Source of the DNA: Pseudomonas segetis
GTDB lineage: Bacteria > Pseudomonadota > Gammaproteobacteria > Pseudomonadales > Pseudomonadaceae
Direction of reading: 5' to 3'
Length of the DNA stretch: 64,000 nt
Assembly (NCBI RefSeq): GCF_900188155.1
Contig: NZ_FZOG01000001.1
Span: 529,010-593,009, forward strand
Of the stretch, positions 1-8,685 are shown piece by piece. The translations under genes and the position numbers were made by a program. Each line of letters begins with the position of its first letter. The stretch's first letter is position 1. The notes under the pieces were generated by a model. It searched no databases. It saw only the letters and a program-made list of their open reading frames with translations, and was not told the origin of the DNA.

Positions 1-109
1 CCGGTTGGATATTGAGTCCGCGCAGCAAGGCCAGGCAGTCGTAGCCATTGCGTTGGGCGCCGCTGATAGCGGCGCGGACAAAATGGCTGGCGATGGTTCG
101 TTCGCTCAT
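1..109 (-). CDS. AraC-type regulator, N-terminal fragment (runs off window)
   Basis: An open minus-strand frame starts with ATG at 109 and runs off the left edge, giving 36 residues that begin MSERTIASHFVRAAISGAQR. An AGGGA ribosome site lies 8 bases upstream of the ATG. This opening resembles the start of AraC-family regulators with an arabinose-binding-like N-terminal domain, in which a short helix precedes a GYD-x-x-LL segment. That assignment rests on pattern memory only, because the DNA-binding domain lies outside the window. The gene sits downstream of the lactonase on the same strand. Confidence 0.55.
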   Translation of the reverse strand, partial: MSERTIASHFVRAAISGAQRNGYDCLALLRGLNIQP

Positions 110-227
110 GAAGCTGATCCCTGATGACGGCTGCCCGATGGTGCCAGCCAGGCCAGGCAGGGACAAGCGTGCAGAGGTGAGGATGAACAGGCGATGCGGC
201 GAAATGGCTGTTTCAGCGCATCCTTTG

Positions 228-1391
228 TTATGAATCAGCGCCGATAAACACCAGGTCCGATGGGTTGCCGACCTGCAGGCGCTGGCGAACCTCGCCCAGT
301 TTTCCGCTCAGAGGATCGCGGGCAATCACCAGCACCTCATTGCTGCCCTGGTTGGCAACCAGCAGCTGATTTCCGCTGGGGTCGATGCTGAACTCACGTA
401 GCTCTTTACCCGCTATGGCGTGGCGCTGCACCAACTCCAGCCTTGGGCCGGTGGCAAAGACCAGAATCTGGCTCACCGGACCACGGGTTGCCACATACAG
501 GAATCGTCCATCCGCGGAGTTGTGCAGGGTGCCGGCTGCGTGCGTCTCGCCCTCGGTGTCTGGCGGGTTGAGATCGATAATTTGCTGTTGTCGCAGCGTG
601 CCTTGCCCATAGTCGAACACCGCAAGCTGGTTACTCAACTCAAGCGTCAGGTAGGCGCGCTTGCCATCATTGCTGAATAGCAAGTGGCGTGGGCCACTGC
701 CGGGCGGCAAGACGGTAGAGCCCTTGGGGCTCAGGGGAGTATTCGAACCGGGCTTGGGGTTGTAGCCATAGGTGAATAGCCGATCGGCCCCCAGGTCGCA
801 GGCAAACAGGTAGCGCTGGTCAGGGCTCATTACCACAGCATGTACGTGCGAGCTCGCCTGGCGCGCTTTGTTCACATGGCTGGGTGGGTGGCTAAAACGC
901 TGGCTTGGAGCATGCAAGGTGCCGTCAGGACTTAGTGGCAATACACTGAGGCTGCCGCCGGGGTCAGGCTGGACCGCGTAGTTGGCGACGAACATAAAGC
1001 GTTCGTCGGGGCTCAGGCTGGCATGGGTCGGTTCATCACCGCCGCTATCGACGCGGTTGATCGGGCTGACCCAATGGTTGTCTGGGGCAACCGCGAAGCT
1101 GCTGGCCTGGCCTTTGTCGGCAGTTTGCCCCGGGCCGTTTTCGTTGACACTCAATAGCCTGGATTGATCCTTTGACAGCAGCAGGAACGATGGATTGTCT
1201 GCCTTGATGACTTGTTCGGGTTGATCACCGATGCGACCTGCCTGGCTGTCGTAGTGATAGCGATAAATGCCTTGGCTGGCACCTTGGGTGTAGCTGCCGA
1301 TTAACAGATCGTATGGGGTGGGCATGGCGGGGCTCGTGGTGCAGGCGCCTAGGCTGGAAATACTTAGCAGCAGGGCGAGGGGTTTGAACAT
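228..1391 (-). CDS. Exported lactonase-family beta-propeller lipoprotein
   Basis: A 387-residue protein of the YbhE/6-phosphogluconolactonase seven-bladed propeller family (lactonase, PF10282). Recurring strand motifs include LLIGSYTQGASQGIYRY near the N-terminus, a GSGPRHL segment and SxDGRFLYVATRG in the later blades. Residues 1-17 form a lipoprotein signal ending in LGAC (Cys17), so the mature protein should sit on the periplasmic side. The ATG at 1391 is chosen because AAGGAG lies 6 bases before it; a longer frame reaches 1427. It lies just downstream of glucose dehydrogenase on the same strand, which suggests hydrolysis of the gluconolactone made there. That substrate is inferred. Confidence 0.8.
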   Translation of the reverse strand: MFKPLALLLSISSLGACTTSPAMPTPYDLLIGSYTQGASQGIYRYHYDSQAGRIGDQPEQVIKADNPSFLLLSKDQSRLLSVNENGPGQTADKGQASSFAVAPDNHWVSPINRVDSGGDEPTHASLSPDERFMFVANYAVQPDPGGSLSVLPLSPDGTLHAPSQRFSHPPSHVNKARQASSHVHAVVMSPDQRYLFACDLGADRLFTYGYNPKPGSNTPLSPKGSTVLPPGSGPRHLLFSNDGKRAYLTLELSNQLAVFDYGQGTLRQQQIIDLNPPDTEGETHAAGTLHNSADGRFLYVATRGPVSQILVFATGPRLELVQRHAIAGKELREFSIDPSGNQLLVANQGSNEVLVIARDPLSGKLGEVRQRLQVGNPSDLVFIGADS

Positions 1392-1430
1392 ACAGGCTCC
1401 TTGGCTGGCTTTGCAGAGGGTCTTCAAGCC

Positions 1431-1456
1431 AAAAGAGGGCCTTGCGGCCCTCTTTT
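1431..1456 (-). terminator. Rho-independent terminator after gcd
   Basis: A perfect 11-base inverted repeat (AAAAGAGGGCC / GGCCCTCTTTT) with loop TTGC lies between the end of gcd and the start of the lactonase gene. Read on the minus strand it ends in a short U run. It is symmetric and could act in both directions. Confidence 0.8.
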
Positions 1457-1484
1457 AGAGTTGATACAGCCGGTTTGAGCGCTG

Positions 1485-3875
1485 TTACTTTTTCGGCAAG
1501 GCAAAGGCCATTACATAATCGCCTTGCTTGGTGCCGAGCGAGCCGTGACCACCGGCAACCACCAGTACGTACTGACGGCCATCTTTGCCGGTGTAGGTCA
1601 TCGGCGTGGTCTGGCCGCCTGCAGGTAGGCGACCTTCCCAAAGCTGCTTGCCGTTACGCACATCGTAGGCGCGCAGGTATTGGTCGAGCGTACCGCTGAG
1701 GAAGGCAACACCGGCCTCTGTGGTGATGGTTCCACCAAGGCTAGGCACGCCCATCGGCAGCGGCAAGGGAACAGGCGAGCTGTCACGAACCGTACCGTTC
1801 TTGTGCTGCCAGATAACCTGGTTATTGGTCAGGTCAACCGCCGCGATATAACCCCAGGGCGGCGATTGGCAAGGCAGGCCCAGTTGCGACAGCAACGGCT
1901 GCAGGATCACGCCATAGGGCGCGCCTTTGTTTGGTTGCACGCCTTCGGTTTCGCTCTTGCGTGCCGGGCCGCCTTCTACGGCTTCGCTGGGCACCAATTG
2001 CGAGGTGAATGCCATGTAGTTGGGGTTCACTATGGCGATCTGACGCTTAGGATCAACTGAAATGCCACCCCAGTCGAACACGCCAAAGTTACCGGGATAG
2101 ACAATTGAACCCTGCAGCGAAGGTGGTGTGTAGATGCCTTCATAGCGCAGTGACTTGAACTGGATGCGGCAAAGCATCTGGTCAAATGGCGTGCCGCCCC
2201 ACATGTCCTTCTCGGTCAGGGTCTTGGGCATGAAGTTGAGTTCCGACATGGGCTGTGTCGGCGAAGTGAAGTCGCCTTCGACTGCCCCCTGCGGAACCGG
2301 AGTTTCATTGACCGGAACAATGGGCTTGCCCGTGGCACGGTCAAGCACATAGATGCTGCCCTGTTTGGTCGAGGCCATCAGCGCGGGCTTGATGCCATCG
2401 GCTGTTTTGATATCAACCAGGGTCGGCTGGCCGCCAATGTCCATGTCCCACAAGTCGTGGTGGGTCATCTGGAAAGTCCAGCTGACTTTGCCGGTCTTGA
2501 TGTCCAGCGCCGTGACGCCAGCGCTGTAGGTTTCGGATGCCTCGGACCGGTTGCCGCCCCATTGGTCGGGCATCTGGTTGCCCATTGGCAGGTACAGCAG
2601 GCCAAGCTTGTCGTCGATGCTCATCACCGACCACATGTTCGGCGAGTTGCGGGTGTAGGTTTCGCCTTCGGCAATGGGCGCAGTTGCTTCCGGCTTGCCG
2701 CTGTCCCAGTTCCACACCAGGTGGCCGTCTTTGACATCGTAGGCGCGAATCACCCCGGAAGGCTCATCGACCGACAGGTTGTCAGTCACATGACCGCCAA
2801 TGATCACCAGGTCGCCACTGACGCCAGGCGGCGAGGTGGAGTAATAGCCACCTGGGGTGAAGCTGCCCATGTTGGCCGTCAGGTCAACGGTGCCATTGTC
2901 ACCAAAGTCGCTGCAGACCTTGCCGGTGTCGGCGTTGATCGCCATCAGGCGAGTGTCGGCCGTAGGCAGGAACAGGCGGCGTGGGCAGGCGTTTTTCTCA
3001 GGCGCAGTGCTGGCCTGGGTTGCGTTCTTGTCTTCGTGGTAGGCAACTCCGCGACAGGTCATATGCGCCCAGCCCTTGAAGCTATCGGCATTTTGCGTGC
3101 TGAGCTTGGGGTCGAAACGCCAGATTTCCTTGCCGCTGTCCGGGTCGAGTGCGATTACCTGGCTGTGCGGCGTACAGACATAAAGCATGCCGTTGACTTT
3201 CAGCGGGGTGTTTTCCGCAGTGGTTTCCTGCGGGTCGTTCGGCCCTGGAATATCACCGGTGCGGTAGGACCAGGCCAGCTCCAACTGGCTGGCATTTTCT
3301 GGGGTGATCTGGCCCAGCGGTGAGTAGCGATCACCAAAGCTGGTGCGGCCGTATGCCTGCCAGTCGCCCTCAGGCATTTGTGGCGCTGCGCTTTTCACAT
3401 CAGTGGTTGCACGGCTCAGCTCGCCCTTGATTTCACCGTTATAGCCGGTGAACTGGCTTGCGATTGCCACAGCTCCTGCCAGCACCACCGAGGCGCCAAG
3501 CAGCCCATTGGCCAGTGCAACAGGTTGTGGCTGTAACGGGCGGCGTAGCCAGGGCAACCACAGCAGCAAGCCGATGGCGAACCACAAGGACAGGCGTGGG
3601 ACCAGTTGCCACCAGTCGAGGCCAACTTCCCAGAGCGACCAGCCAGTGCTGGCGAACAGGAATATTGCATAGATAATGATCACTGCCGGATGCAGGCGGA
3701 ACAGGAAGAAGCCGCTGAGGCCAACGCCTATGCCCGCCAGCACGTAATACCAGGAACCACCCAGCAGGCCGAGGCGAATGCCTCCGATGAGTAATGCCAA
3801 GCCCATGATGAGCAATAGCCCAGCCAGCAGTTTGGCGGGTATTCGGCCGCGATTCCGTGCACCAGCAGTGCGCAT
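1485..3875 (-). CDS. gcd: Membrane-bound PQQ-dependent glucose dehydrogenase
   Basis: A 796-residue quinoprotein that oxidises glucose to gluconolactone in the periplasm and passes electrons to ubiquinone. Five hydrophobic segments fill residues 14-140, as in the Gcd family. The PQQ propeller begins near residue 161 (DWQAYGRTSFGDRYSPL) and carries the typical WSYRTGD, IALDPDSGKEIWRFDP, GWAHMTCRGVAY and GGTPFDQMLCRI segments. The ATG at 3875 has CAGGAG 7 bases upstream; a TTG two codons earlier is less likely. Length matches the usual 790-800 residues. The downstream lactonase lipoprotein fits the same periplasmic pathway. Confidence 0.96.
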   Translation of the reverse strand: MRTAGARNRGRIPAKLLAGLLLIMGLALLIGGIRLGLLGGSWYYVLAGIGVGLSGFFLFRLHPAVIIIYAIFLFASTGWSLWEVGLDWWQLVPRLSLWFAIGLLLWLPWLRRPLQPQPVALANGLLGASVVLAGAVAIASQFTGYNGEIKGELSRATTDVKSAAPQMPEGDWQAYGRTSFGDRYSPLGQITPENASQLELAWSYRTGDIPGPNDPQETTAENTPLKVNGMLYVCTPHSQVIALDPDSGKEIWRFDPKLSTQNADSFKGWAHMTCRGVAYHEDKNATQASTAPEKNACPRRLFLPTADTRLMAINADTGKVCSDFGDNGTVDLTANMGSFTPGGYYSTSPPGVSGDLVIIGGHVTDNLSVDEPSGVIRAYDVKDGHLVWNWDSGKPEATAPIAEGETYTRNSPNMWSVMSIDDKLGLLYLPMGNQMPDQWGGNRSEASETYSAGVTALDIKTGKVSWTFQMTHHDLWDMDIGGQPTLVDIKTADGIKPALMASTKQGSIYVLDRATGKPIVPVNETPVPQGAVEGDFTSPTQPMSELNFMPKTLTEKDMWGGTPFDQMLCRIQFKSLRYEGIYTPPSLQGSIVYPGNFGVFDWGGISVDPKRQIAIVNPNYMAFTSQLVPSEAVEGGPARKSETEGVQPNKGAPYGVILQPLLSQLGLPCQSPPWGYIAAVDLTNNQVIWQHKNGTVRDSSPVPLPLPMGVPSLGGTITTEAGVAFLSGTLDQYLRAYDVRNGKQLWEGRLPAGGQTTPMTYTGKDGRQYVLVVAGGHGSLGTKQGDYVMAFALPKK

Positions 3876-4187
3876 ATACAAGCTCCTGTTTGCGGATTTA
3901 CAAGGGTGTTAACTGTTTGGCATCAATATAGATTATCGGAATGCCTGAACAGCGATTGGTTCAGTGTCGCAGAGCATTTTGCTATCACGCGTACTGCCAA
4001 ATCGCTGCTCGTAATGGTTTGTGACAGTTGTCCATAGTACCTGACAGAAACAGTCAATGCAGGCTGAGCTTATGGGTCATTGAGGCGTGTATATACAGGG
4101 TCTAGGCTCAATAACCAGACAGTTAAATGATTTGGACTGCCTTGGCATGACTGTGTCGAGCCCAATAATCAGACTCAAGGAACTGTA
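3876..4187. other. Divergent intergenic region, gcd / CoA-transferase
   Basis: This 312-base AT-richer stretch separates two divergent genes and must hold both promoters. I see no convincing ORF. TATATT-like -10 candidates occur on the minus strand near 3926-3936. A near-perfect 12-base direct repeat lies close to the CoA-transferase start (listed separately). Confidence 0.6.
4109..4174 (+). repeat. Pair of 12-base direct repeats before the CoA-transferase gene
   Basis: CAATAACCAGAC at 4109-4120 and CAATAATCAGAC at 4163-4174 differ at one base and start 54 bases apart. The second copy ends 13 bases before the ATG at 4188. They could be regulator half-sites; no regulator is identified. Confidence 0.4.
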
Positions 4188-5369
4188 ATGACCGGTCCGC
4201 TCGCTTCGCTCAAAGTGCTGGATTTTTCGACCCTGCTACCGGGGCCATTTGCTTCGCTGCTGCTGGCTGACATGGGGGCGCAGGTGTTGCGCGTGGAGTC
4301 GCCGACGCGGACCGACCTGGTGCGTGTGTTGCCGCCTCATGTGGACGGCGTTTCAGCCAGCCATGCCTACCTTAACCGCAACAAACGCAGCATAGCACTG
4401 GATTTGAAGCAAGCCGCCGCGGTCGAGGTCGTCAGGCAGCTCGTGCAGGACTACGACATTGTTCTTGAGCAGTTTCGTCCCGGGGTCATGGACAAACTGG
4501 GGATCGGCTACCAGGCATTGAAGGCGATAAACCCCAGGCTGATCTACGTCTCCATTACCGGTTACGGGCAAACCGGGCCCTACAAGGATCGCGCCGGGCA
4601 CGACATCAATTATCTGGCCCTGGCGGGTGTTGCCAGCTATACCGGGCGCAGCGAGTCCGGGCCCTTGCCGCTGGGCGTGCAGCTTGCAGATCTGGCGGGT
4701 GGCTCGCTACATGGTGTCATGGGGCTGCTGGCAGCCGTTATCCAGCGCAATGTCACAGGCGAAGGCCAGCATGTGGATATCAGCATGACGGACTGTGCGT
4801 TCAGCCTCAATGCCATGGCGGGTGCGGGGTATCTGGCCGCGGGTGTTGAGCCGGAAATGCAAAAGCAGGCGCTCAATGGTGGCAGTTTCTATGATTACTA
4901 CCGCACGCGAGACGGTCGCTGGATTTCGGTGGGCAGCCTGGAACCGCAATTCATGCAGCAGTTTTGTGCGGCCATTGGCCGTCCTGAACTGGCGGCATCT
5001 GGTTTGTCGGCCAAACCCGAAGAGCAGCAGGCGCTCAAGCGCGAGTTGGAAATCGAGTTCGAGAAGCACGATTTTGACGAACTGTGCCAGCGTTTTGCGC
5101 AAATCGATGCCTGTGTTGAGCCGATGCTGAGCTTTTCCGAGGCCTGTGAACACCCGCAGGCAAAGGCCCGTGGCTTGATCACTGAAGTGCCGCGCCAGGG
5201 CTTGGCTGCGCAAAGACAGCTGGCCTGTCCGATCAAGTTTTCTGCTGGTCTGCCCGCGCCCCGGCATGTGGGAGTTGAGGTTGGCGCCCATACCGCTGAA
5301 GTGCTTGCTGAGCTGGGTTACAGCGAGCAGCAGATCACCGAGCTAAAGGCCAGCAAAGCTGCAATATGA
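4188..5369 (+). CDS. CaiB/BaiF family CoA-transferase
   Basis: A 393-residue class III CoA-transferase, a family that moves CoA between carboxylic acids. The N-terminal Rossmann segment (LKVLDFSTLLPGPFASLLLADMGA, about residues 8-32) and the HDINYLALAGV segment are typical. Asp168 in VQLADLAGGS matches the catalytic Asp of formyl-CoA transferase-like enzymes. The ATG at 4188 follows AAGGA at a good distance, and length is normal. The acyl substrate cannot be told from sequence, and the neighbours give no pathway. It reads divergently from gcd. Confidence 0.9.
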   Translation: MTGPLASLKVLDFSTLLPGPFASLLLADMGAQVLRVESPTRTDLVRVLPPHVDGVSASHAYLNRNKRSIALDLKQAAAVEVVRQLVQDYDIVLEQFRPGVMDKLGIGYQALKAINPRLIYVSITGYGQTGPYKDRAGHDINYLALAGVASYTGRSESGPLPLGVQLADLAGGSLHGVMGLLAAVIQRNVTGEGQHVDISMTDCAFSLNAMAGAGYLAAGVEPEMQKQALNGGSFYDYYRTRDGRWISVGSLEPQFMQQFCAAIGRPELAASGLSAKPEEQQALKRELEIEFEKHDFDELCQRFAQIDACVEPMLSFSEACEHPQAKARGLITEVPRQGLAAQRQLACPIKFSAGLPAPRHVGVEVGAHTAEVLAELGYSEQQITELKASKAAI

Positions 5370-5401
5370 GCGGCTGCTTGAGGGATAGCGCAATTTGCGG
5401 C

Positions 5402-6136
5402 TTAGTTTTGGGTCAGTGTCATCAATACATCGGCGTACCAGGTGCAGTTGAGTCCCAGGGCCTCATCCAGTTCAAGGTCTCGGGTTCCGACATCCAGGCG
5501 TGCGGAGTGGATGCCCAACAGCACCCAGGGCAACTGACCGAGCCTGTCCTTTTGCTCCGAGGTTGCGCGCATTACTACCGGGGCGCCGCTGATGCCACGG
5601 TGGGTGCGGGCATCGCTCAAAAAGTAACCCTCACCCTGGAATCTCAGGCCGAACGATGACGCGATAACCGCCTGCCTGACCACGGGAATGTGATGCAGGG
5701 TGTCGTGAAACCCCAGTGGAAAACCAACCACCAGCATCGAGCTGCCGACTTCGACCTGATCCAGTGAGTGCTGGAGATGTTCAGGCGTGTAGGCCTGATA
5801 GAACATTTGCTCGGGCAGGGCAGCGCGGTCGAGTTCGATGACGGCGACATCAATTTCCCCGGTGGCATCTTCAGCCTGGCGCCAGATGCTTTTGCCATCC
5901 AGGTACAGGGGGATCGAGAAACCGATTGATTCTGCAATATTGCCTGGATCGGTGTGCAGTTCGATTTCAATGCGATTGGGGTAATGCTCGGTTGCTGCAT
6001 CGACCACCACGTGTCGGCTGGTCACCAAAAACAGCCGTTTATCCCGCTCGAAGTAAAAACCTGTAGCGTTGGTCAGGTGACGATCCTGGTCAAAGGTCGA
6101 CAAACGAGTGGCCGTCAGCAAAATGGGTTCGATCAT
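5402..6136 (-). CDS. Trypsin-like serine protease, apparently cytoplasmic
   Basis: A 244-residue chymotrypsin-fold protease. His42 (TSRHVV), Asp96 (GEIDVAVIEL) and Ser173 (RGISGAPV) form a recognisable catalytic triad in the right order. The ATG at 6136 is chosen because AAGGA lies 7 bases upstream; the longer frame to 6214 lacks such a site. With this start there is no signal peptide, so the protein is probably cytoplasmic, unlike DegP-type proteases, and there is no PDZ domain. It converges on the CoA-transferase with 32 bases between the stops. Natural substrate unknown. Confidence 0.8.
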   Translation of the reverse strand: MIEPILLTATRLSTFDQDRHLTNATGFYFERDKRLFLVTSRHVVVDAATEHYPNRIEIELHTDPGNIAESIGFSIPLYLDGKSIWRQAEDATGEIDVAVIELDRAALPEQMFYQAYTPEHLQHSLDQVEVGSSMLVVGFPLGFHDTLHHIPVVRQAVIASSFGLRFQGEGYFLSDARTHRGISGAPVVMRATSEQKDRLGQLPWVLLGIHSARLDVGTRDLELDEALGLNCTWYADVLMTLTQN

Positions 6137-6293
6137 TAGCCTGTCCTTGCGCGAAGAGAAGGTGAGTATGCACCTTGCGAGCCTGCATGGGGCTTTGACG
6201 GGCATTCTGCGCAATAGTGCCGGTCAAGCAACTAACCGGCACCAGGCTGCCACCTTGGTCTTCGAGAGAAACAACTAAGTGGCCTGGCGAGGA

Positions 6294-6794
6294 TTATTCG
6301 ACGCGTTGCTCACCGGTGAAGCTCAGCGTCACCTTGCAGCGCCGGCAGAAGTAGCGTCGACCTTTGGCAACCAGCGCATGGCGTTGGGCCGAGAAGGGAA
6401 ACTCACCCTTGGTGTCCGGGCAGGTACAGCGGTAGATATAACGCTGCACCTGGCGCCGCTGGACTGCGTAGTTGTGGCAGCGGTGGGGCGGCAGTTCGTA
6501 AACGCCACGCATGATCAGTTGCCACTCTTCGCCATGGGCCTGGATGCTCAAGCCAAACAACTGGTGGGCAATCAGGTGGGCAACTTCGTGGGCGACGGTT
6601 TGTTTTAGGAAATCTTGCTGGTTTTCACGGTAGAGCTGCAGGTTGAAACGCAGCTTGTTCTCCGTGAGATGGGCGACTCCAGCCTTTTGCCCACGCAGCT
6701 TGAAGCTGACTTCCGGGCGCGGGAAAGGTCGCTTGAAGAAAGCCTCGGCTTGCAGGTAACAGGCTTCAACGCGGTCGTGGATCTGTTCGGGCAT
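6294..6794 (-). CDS. sprT: SprT-family zinc metalloprotein
   Basis: A 166-residue SprT-like protein (SprT-like domain plus zinc ribbon). The HEVAH motif at residues 69-73 is the zinc/catalytic site shared with Spartan-type proteases. Four Cys in YRCTCPD and FCRRCK near the C-terminus form the zinc ribbon. The ATG at 6794 is preferred; a GTG three codons earlier is possible and neither has a strong ribosome site. Bacterial SprT is poorly characterised, and a role in protein-DNA crosslink handling would be by analogy to the eukaryotic family only. Confidence 0.88.
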   Translation of the reverse strand: MPEQIHDRVEACYLQAEAFFKRPFPRPEVSFKLRGQKAGVAHLTENKLRFNLQLYRENQQDFLKQTVAHEVAHLIAHQLFGLSIQAHGEEWQLIMRGVYELPPHRCHNYAVQRRQVQRYIYRCTCPDTKGEFPFSAQRHALVAKGRRYFCRRCKVTLSFTGEQRVE

Positions 6795-6861
6795 TGGCTT
6801 CACAGCAACTAATCAGAGGCCCGATTATGCCCGTGCCAGACTGTTTCAGCAGCTATTAAGC

Positions 6862-6889
6862 GACGAAACCACCGGCTGGTGGTTTCGTC
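6862..6889 (-). terminator. Hairpin downstream of the Yip1-type gene
   Basis: A perfect 12-base stem (GACGAAACCACC / GGTGGTTTCGTC) with a 4-base loop lies between the Yip1-family stop (6908) and the sprT start. There is no strong T run, so it may be a terminator or an RNA-stabilising stem. Confidence 0.5.
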
Positions 6890-6907
6890 ATTGGTTTGAG
6901 CCAGTGA

Positions 6908-7507
6908 TCAACTGGTGTATTCAGGGCCAATTCCCAATCCCCAGAAGATGACCGATGCGGCAATCATCGCCACCAGCACCACCAGGCCAACGGCAAGCAC
7001 TGAGCTTGAGAACATGAAACCCTCGTCCTCGGGAATGCTCATAAAGGTTGGAATGCCGACATAGAGCAGGTACACCGTGTAGCAAATGGCAACTGTGCCG
7101 AGCACCATGCCCAGCCACATGTGCGGATACAGCGCAGCCAAACCTCCTATGAATAGCGGGGTTGCGGTATAAGCGGCGAACACCACGCAGCGGGTGAGTG
7201 ATGGCGTGGCGTCATAGGTGCGTGCCATCCAGTGGATAAACGCGCCCATGACTGCAACTCCGGCAAGCATGGCGATGTAGGACAGAATGGTGAGATACAG
7301 GGCGCTGCTTTCGGTGAGCATCACCGGCTCGCGTTGACCGATGGACCAGCCTACCTGCGTGGTTCCGATATAGGCCGATACTGCGGGAATGGCAGCAAGC
7401 ACCAGTACATGGGTGAGATACATGTGGCTGATGGATTCTTCCTCGCCACGTATTTCTTGCCATTCTTGGTCGGGATGGGTGAAGAGCCCCCAAACATGGT
7501 GGATCAT
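6908..7507 (-). CDS. Yip1-family integral membrane protein
   Basis: A 199-residue membrane protein with about five hydrophobic segments and the Yip1-domain layout. A short amphipathic start (HHVWGLFTHPDQEWQEI, a W-x-x-I/L region before the first helix) precedes helices around residues 32-50, 68-93, 104-122, 125-150 and 165-192. AGGAGG lies 8 bases before the ATG at 7507, which fixes the start. Bacterial Yip1-domain proteins have no settled function. The neighbouring sprT and DnaJ-like genes are on the same strand but separate. Confidence 0.8.
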   Translation of the reverse strand: MIHHVWGLFTHPDQEWQEIRGEEESISHMYLTHVLVLAAIPAVSAYIGTTQVGWSIGQREPVMLTESSALYLTILSYIAMLAGVAVMGAFIHWMARTYDATPSLTRCVVFAAYTATPLFIGGLAALYPHMWLGMVLGTVAICYTVYLLYVGIPTFMSIPEDEGFMFSSSVLAVGLVVLVAMIAASVIFWGLGIGPEYTS

Positions 7508-7673
7508 ACCAGGCACCTCCTCTTGTTATCCGATCGCCCCCCAGCGAAGTGCCCGAGACGCATGGGCAGCGTTGCCGGGTACAGGCCAATTTAAATGCGA
7601 CCGTATGTCGCAGTATAGGCAGAGGCTGGCGAAAATGAGGGGTATTGGCTTAGAGCAAATTGCTCTGTACAGC

Positions 7674-8282
7674 TCACTGGTAATAGCGTGCAAGAATTTC
7701 CATGGCTTTGTTGATCGACTGCAAGCGCTCTGTATTGCCGCCCCGGTCCGGGTGGTGGATGCTGACCAACTGCCGATAGCGCTGCTTGATCCGGGTCAGG
7801 TCGAGGGCTTCAGCGCTGTGCTGAAGCTCGAACAGTTCAAGTGCCGCCAGTTTCTCATCGCCACCTTGCATTCGCGTCCAGAAACTCGCCAATAACTTTT
7901 CAACATCCCGTTCCTCGATGCCGCGCAGGTTGTCCATATCCAGGTAGTAGCTACGCAGTGGATCATGTTCGCCCAGGGGCTGCTGGCCTGGCTTCTGGCT
8001 TGCTTGAAAGGGGCGCAGTTCGATCAGGATCGCGCTGATGTGCAACTCGGCGCTCTGTTGCTGCCAAAGCTGGTCGCGCAGTCGATAGAGCGCGTTGAAC
8101 AACAGGAAGTGAGTGCGAAACAAGGCCAGCTTGTCGGTCAGCGGCAAATTGGGAATATGGGTTGAATGCAGGGCCTTTAGCTGCTGGATAAGCGCGTACT
8201 CGCTCAGCCCTTCGGGTGCGGCCTGCAACAGGCTCAGCACCTGCGCGGGTAAATCGAGTGTTGGATCAAGGGCTTCAGTCAT
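7674..8282 (-). CDS. DnaJ-related protein with C-terminal J domain
   Basis: A 202-residue protein with an N-terminal DnaJ-related helical domain (about residues 10-125) and a short J domain at the C-terminus (about 140-202). The HPD tripeptide that stimulates DnaK is at residues 177-179 (SIHHPDRGG). The J domain sits at the C-terminus rather than the N-terminus as in classical DnaJ, and there is no zinc-finger or G/F region, so it is a specialised co-chaperone. The start at 8282 gives a clean N-terminus. Confidence 0.85.
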   Translation of the reverse strand: MTEALDPTLDLPAQVLSLLQAAPEGLSEYALIQQLKALHSTHIPNLPLTDKLALFRTHFLLFNALYRLRDQLWQQQSAELHISAILIELRPFQASQKPGQQPLGEHDPLRSYYLDMDNLRGIEERDVEKLLASFWTRMQGGDEKLAALELFELQHSAEALDLTRIKQRYRQLVSIHHPDRGGNTERLQSINKAMEILARYYQ

Positions 8283-8685
8283 GGGCCAAGCCTACCAACT
8301 GTGTCGCCCGCTGGCAGCGAATGATCAGCTCCAGTGGCGGTAACTGTGCCCAAAGTCTCATTTGCCGCCTGCACAGTTGAATCGCTGTACCAGGCGATTA
8401 GTGAGGTAGGGCAGCGCGCACAATCCAGGCAATCCTGAAAAACTACTGCGCTAGATATTACTGGGTTAAAAACCCTCGCCGCCTTTCGGCTGAATGCACT
8501 TGGGAGCGGCTCCGAAAGGGGGAGCGAAGCGCGTCAAATGCTCAATTACAGAACATAAAGTCGAGTGCGCCCCCGGTCGCTTTTTTGTGGTTTTTGCCTT
8601 GTCCTGTCGTCGCTTGCTACCTTTTTCGGAGGAACCCTAGGTAAACTGTCGGGCTTTAGTATTTCTATGCGGACACCAGCGCACC
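8283..8685. other. Divergent intergenic region before ttcA
   Basis: This 403-base region lies between the divergent DnaJ-related and ttcA genes. I see no supportable ORF. It contains a short hairpin (GGGTT-AAA-AACCC near 8463-8475), a small inverted repeat (AATCGC / GCGATT near 8380-8399) and a T-rich tract near 8580-8600. GGAGG near 8627 precedes no open frame of note. No known RNA family was recognised. Confidence 0.5.

Noticed and set aside
2457..3323. 288-codon plus-strand open frame
   Set aside because: It is antisense to gcd and has typical shadow composition.
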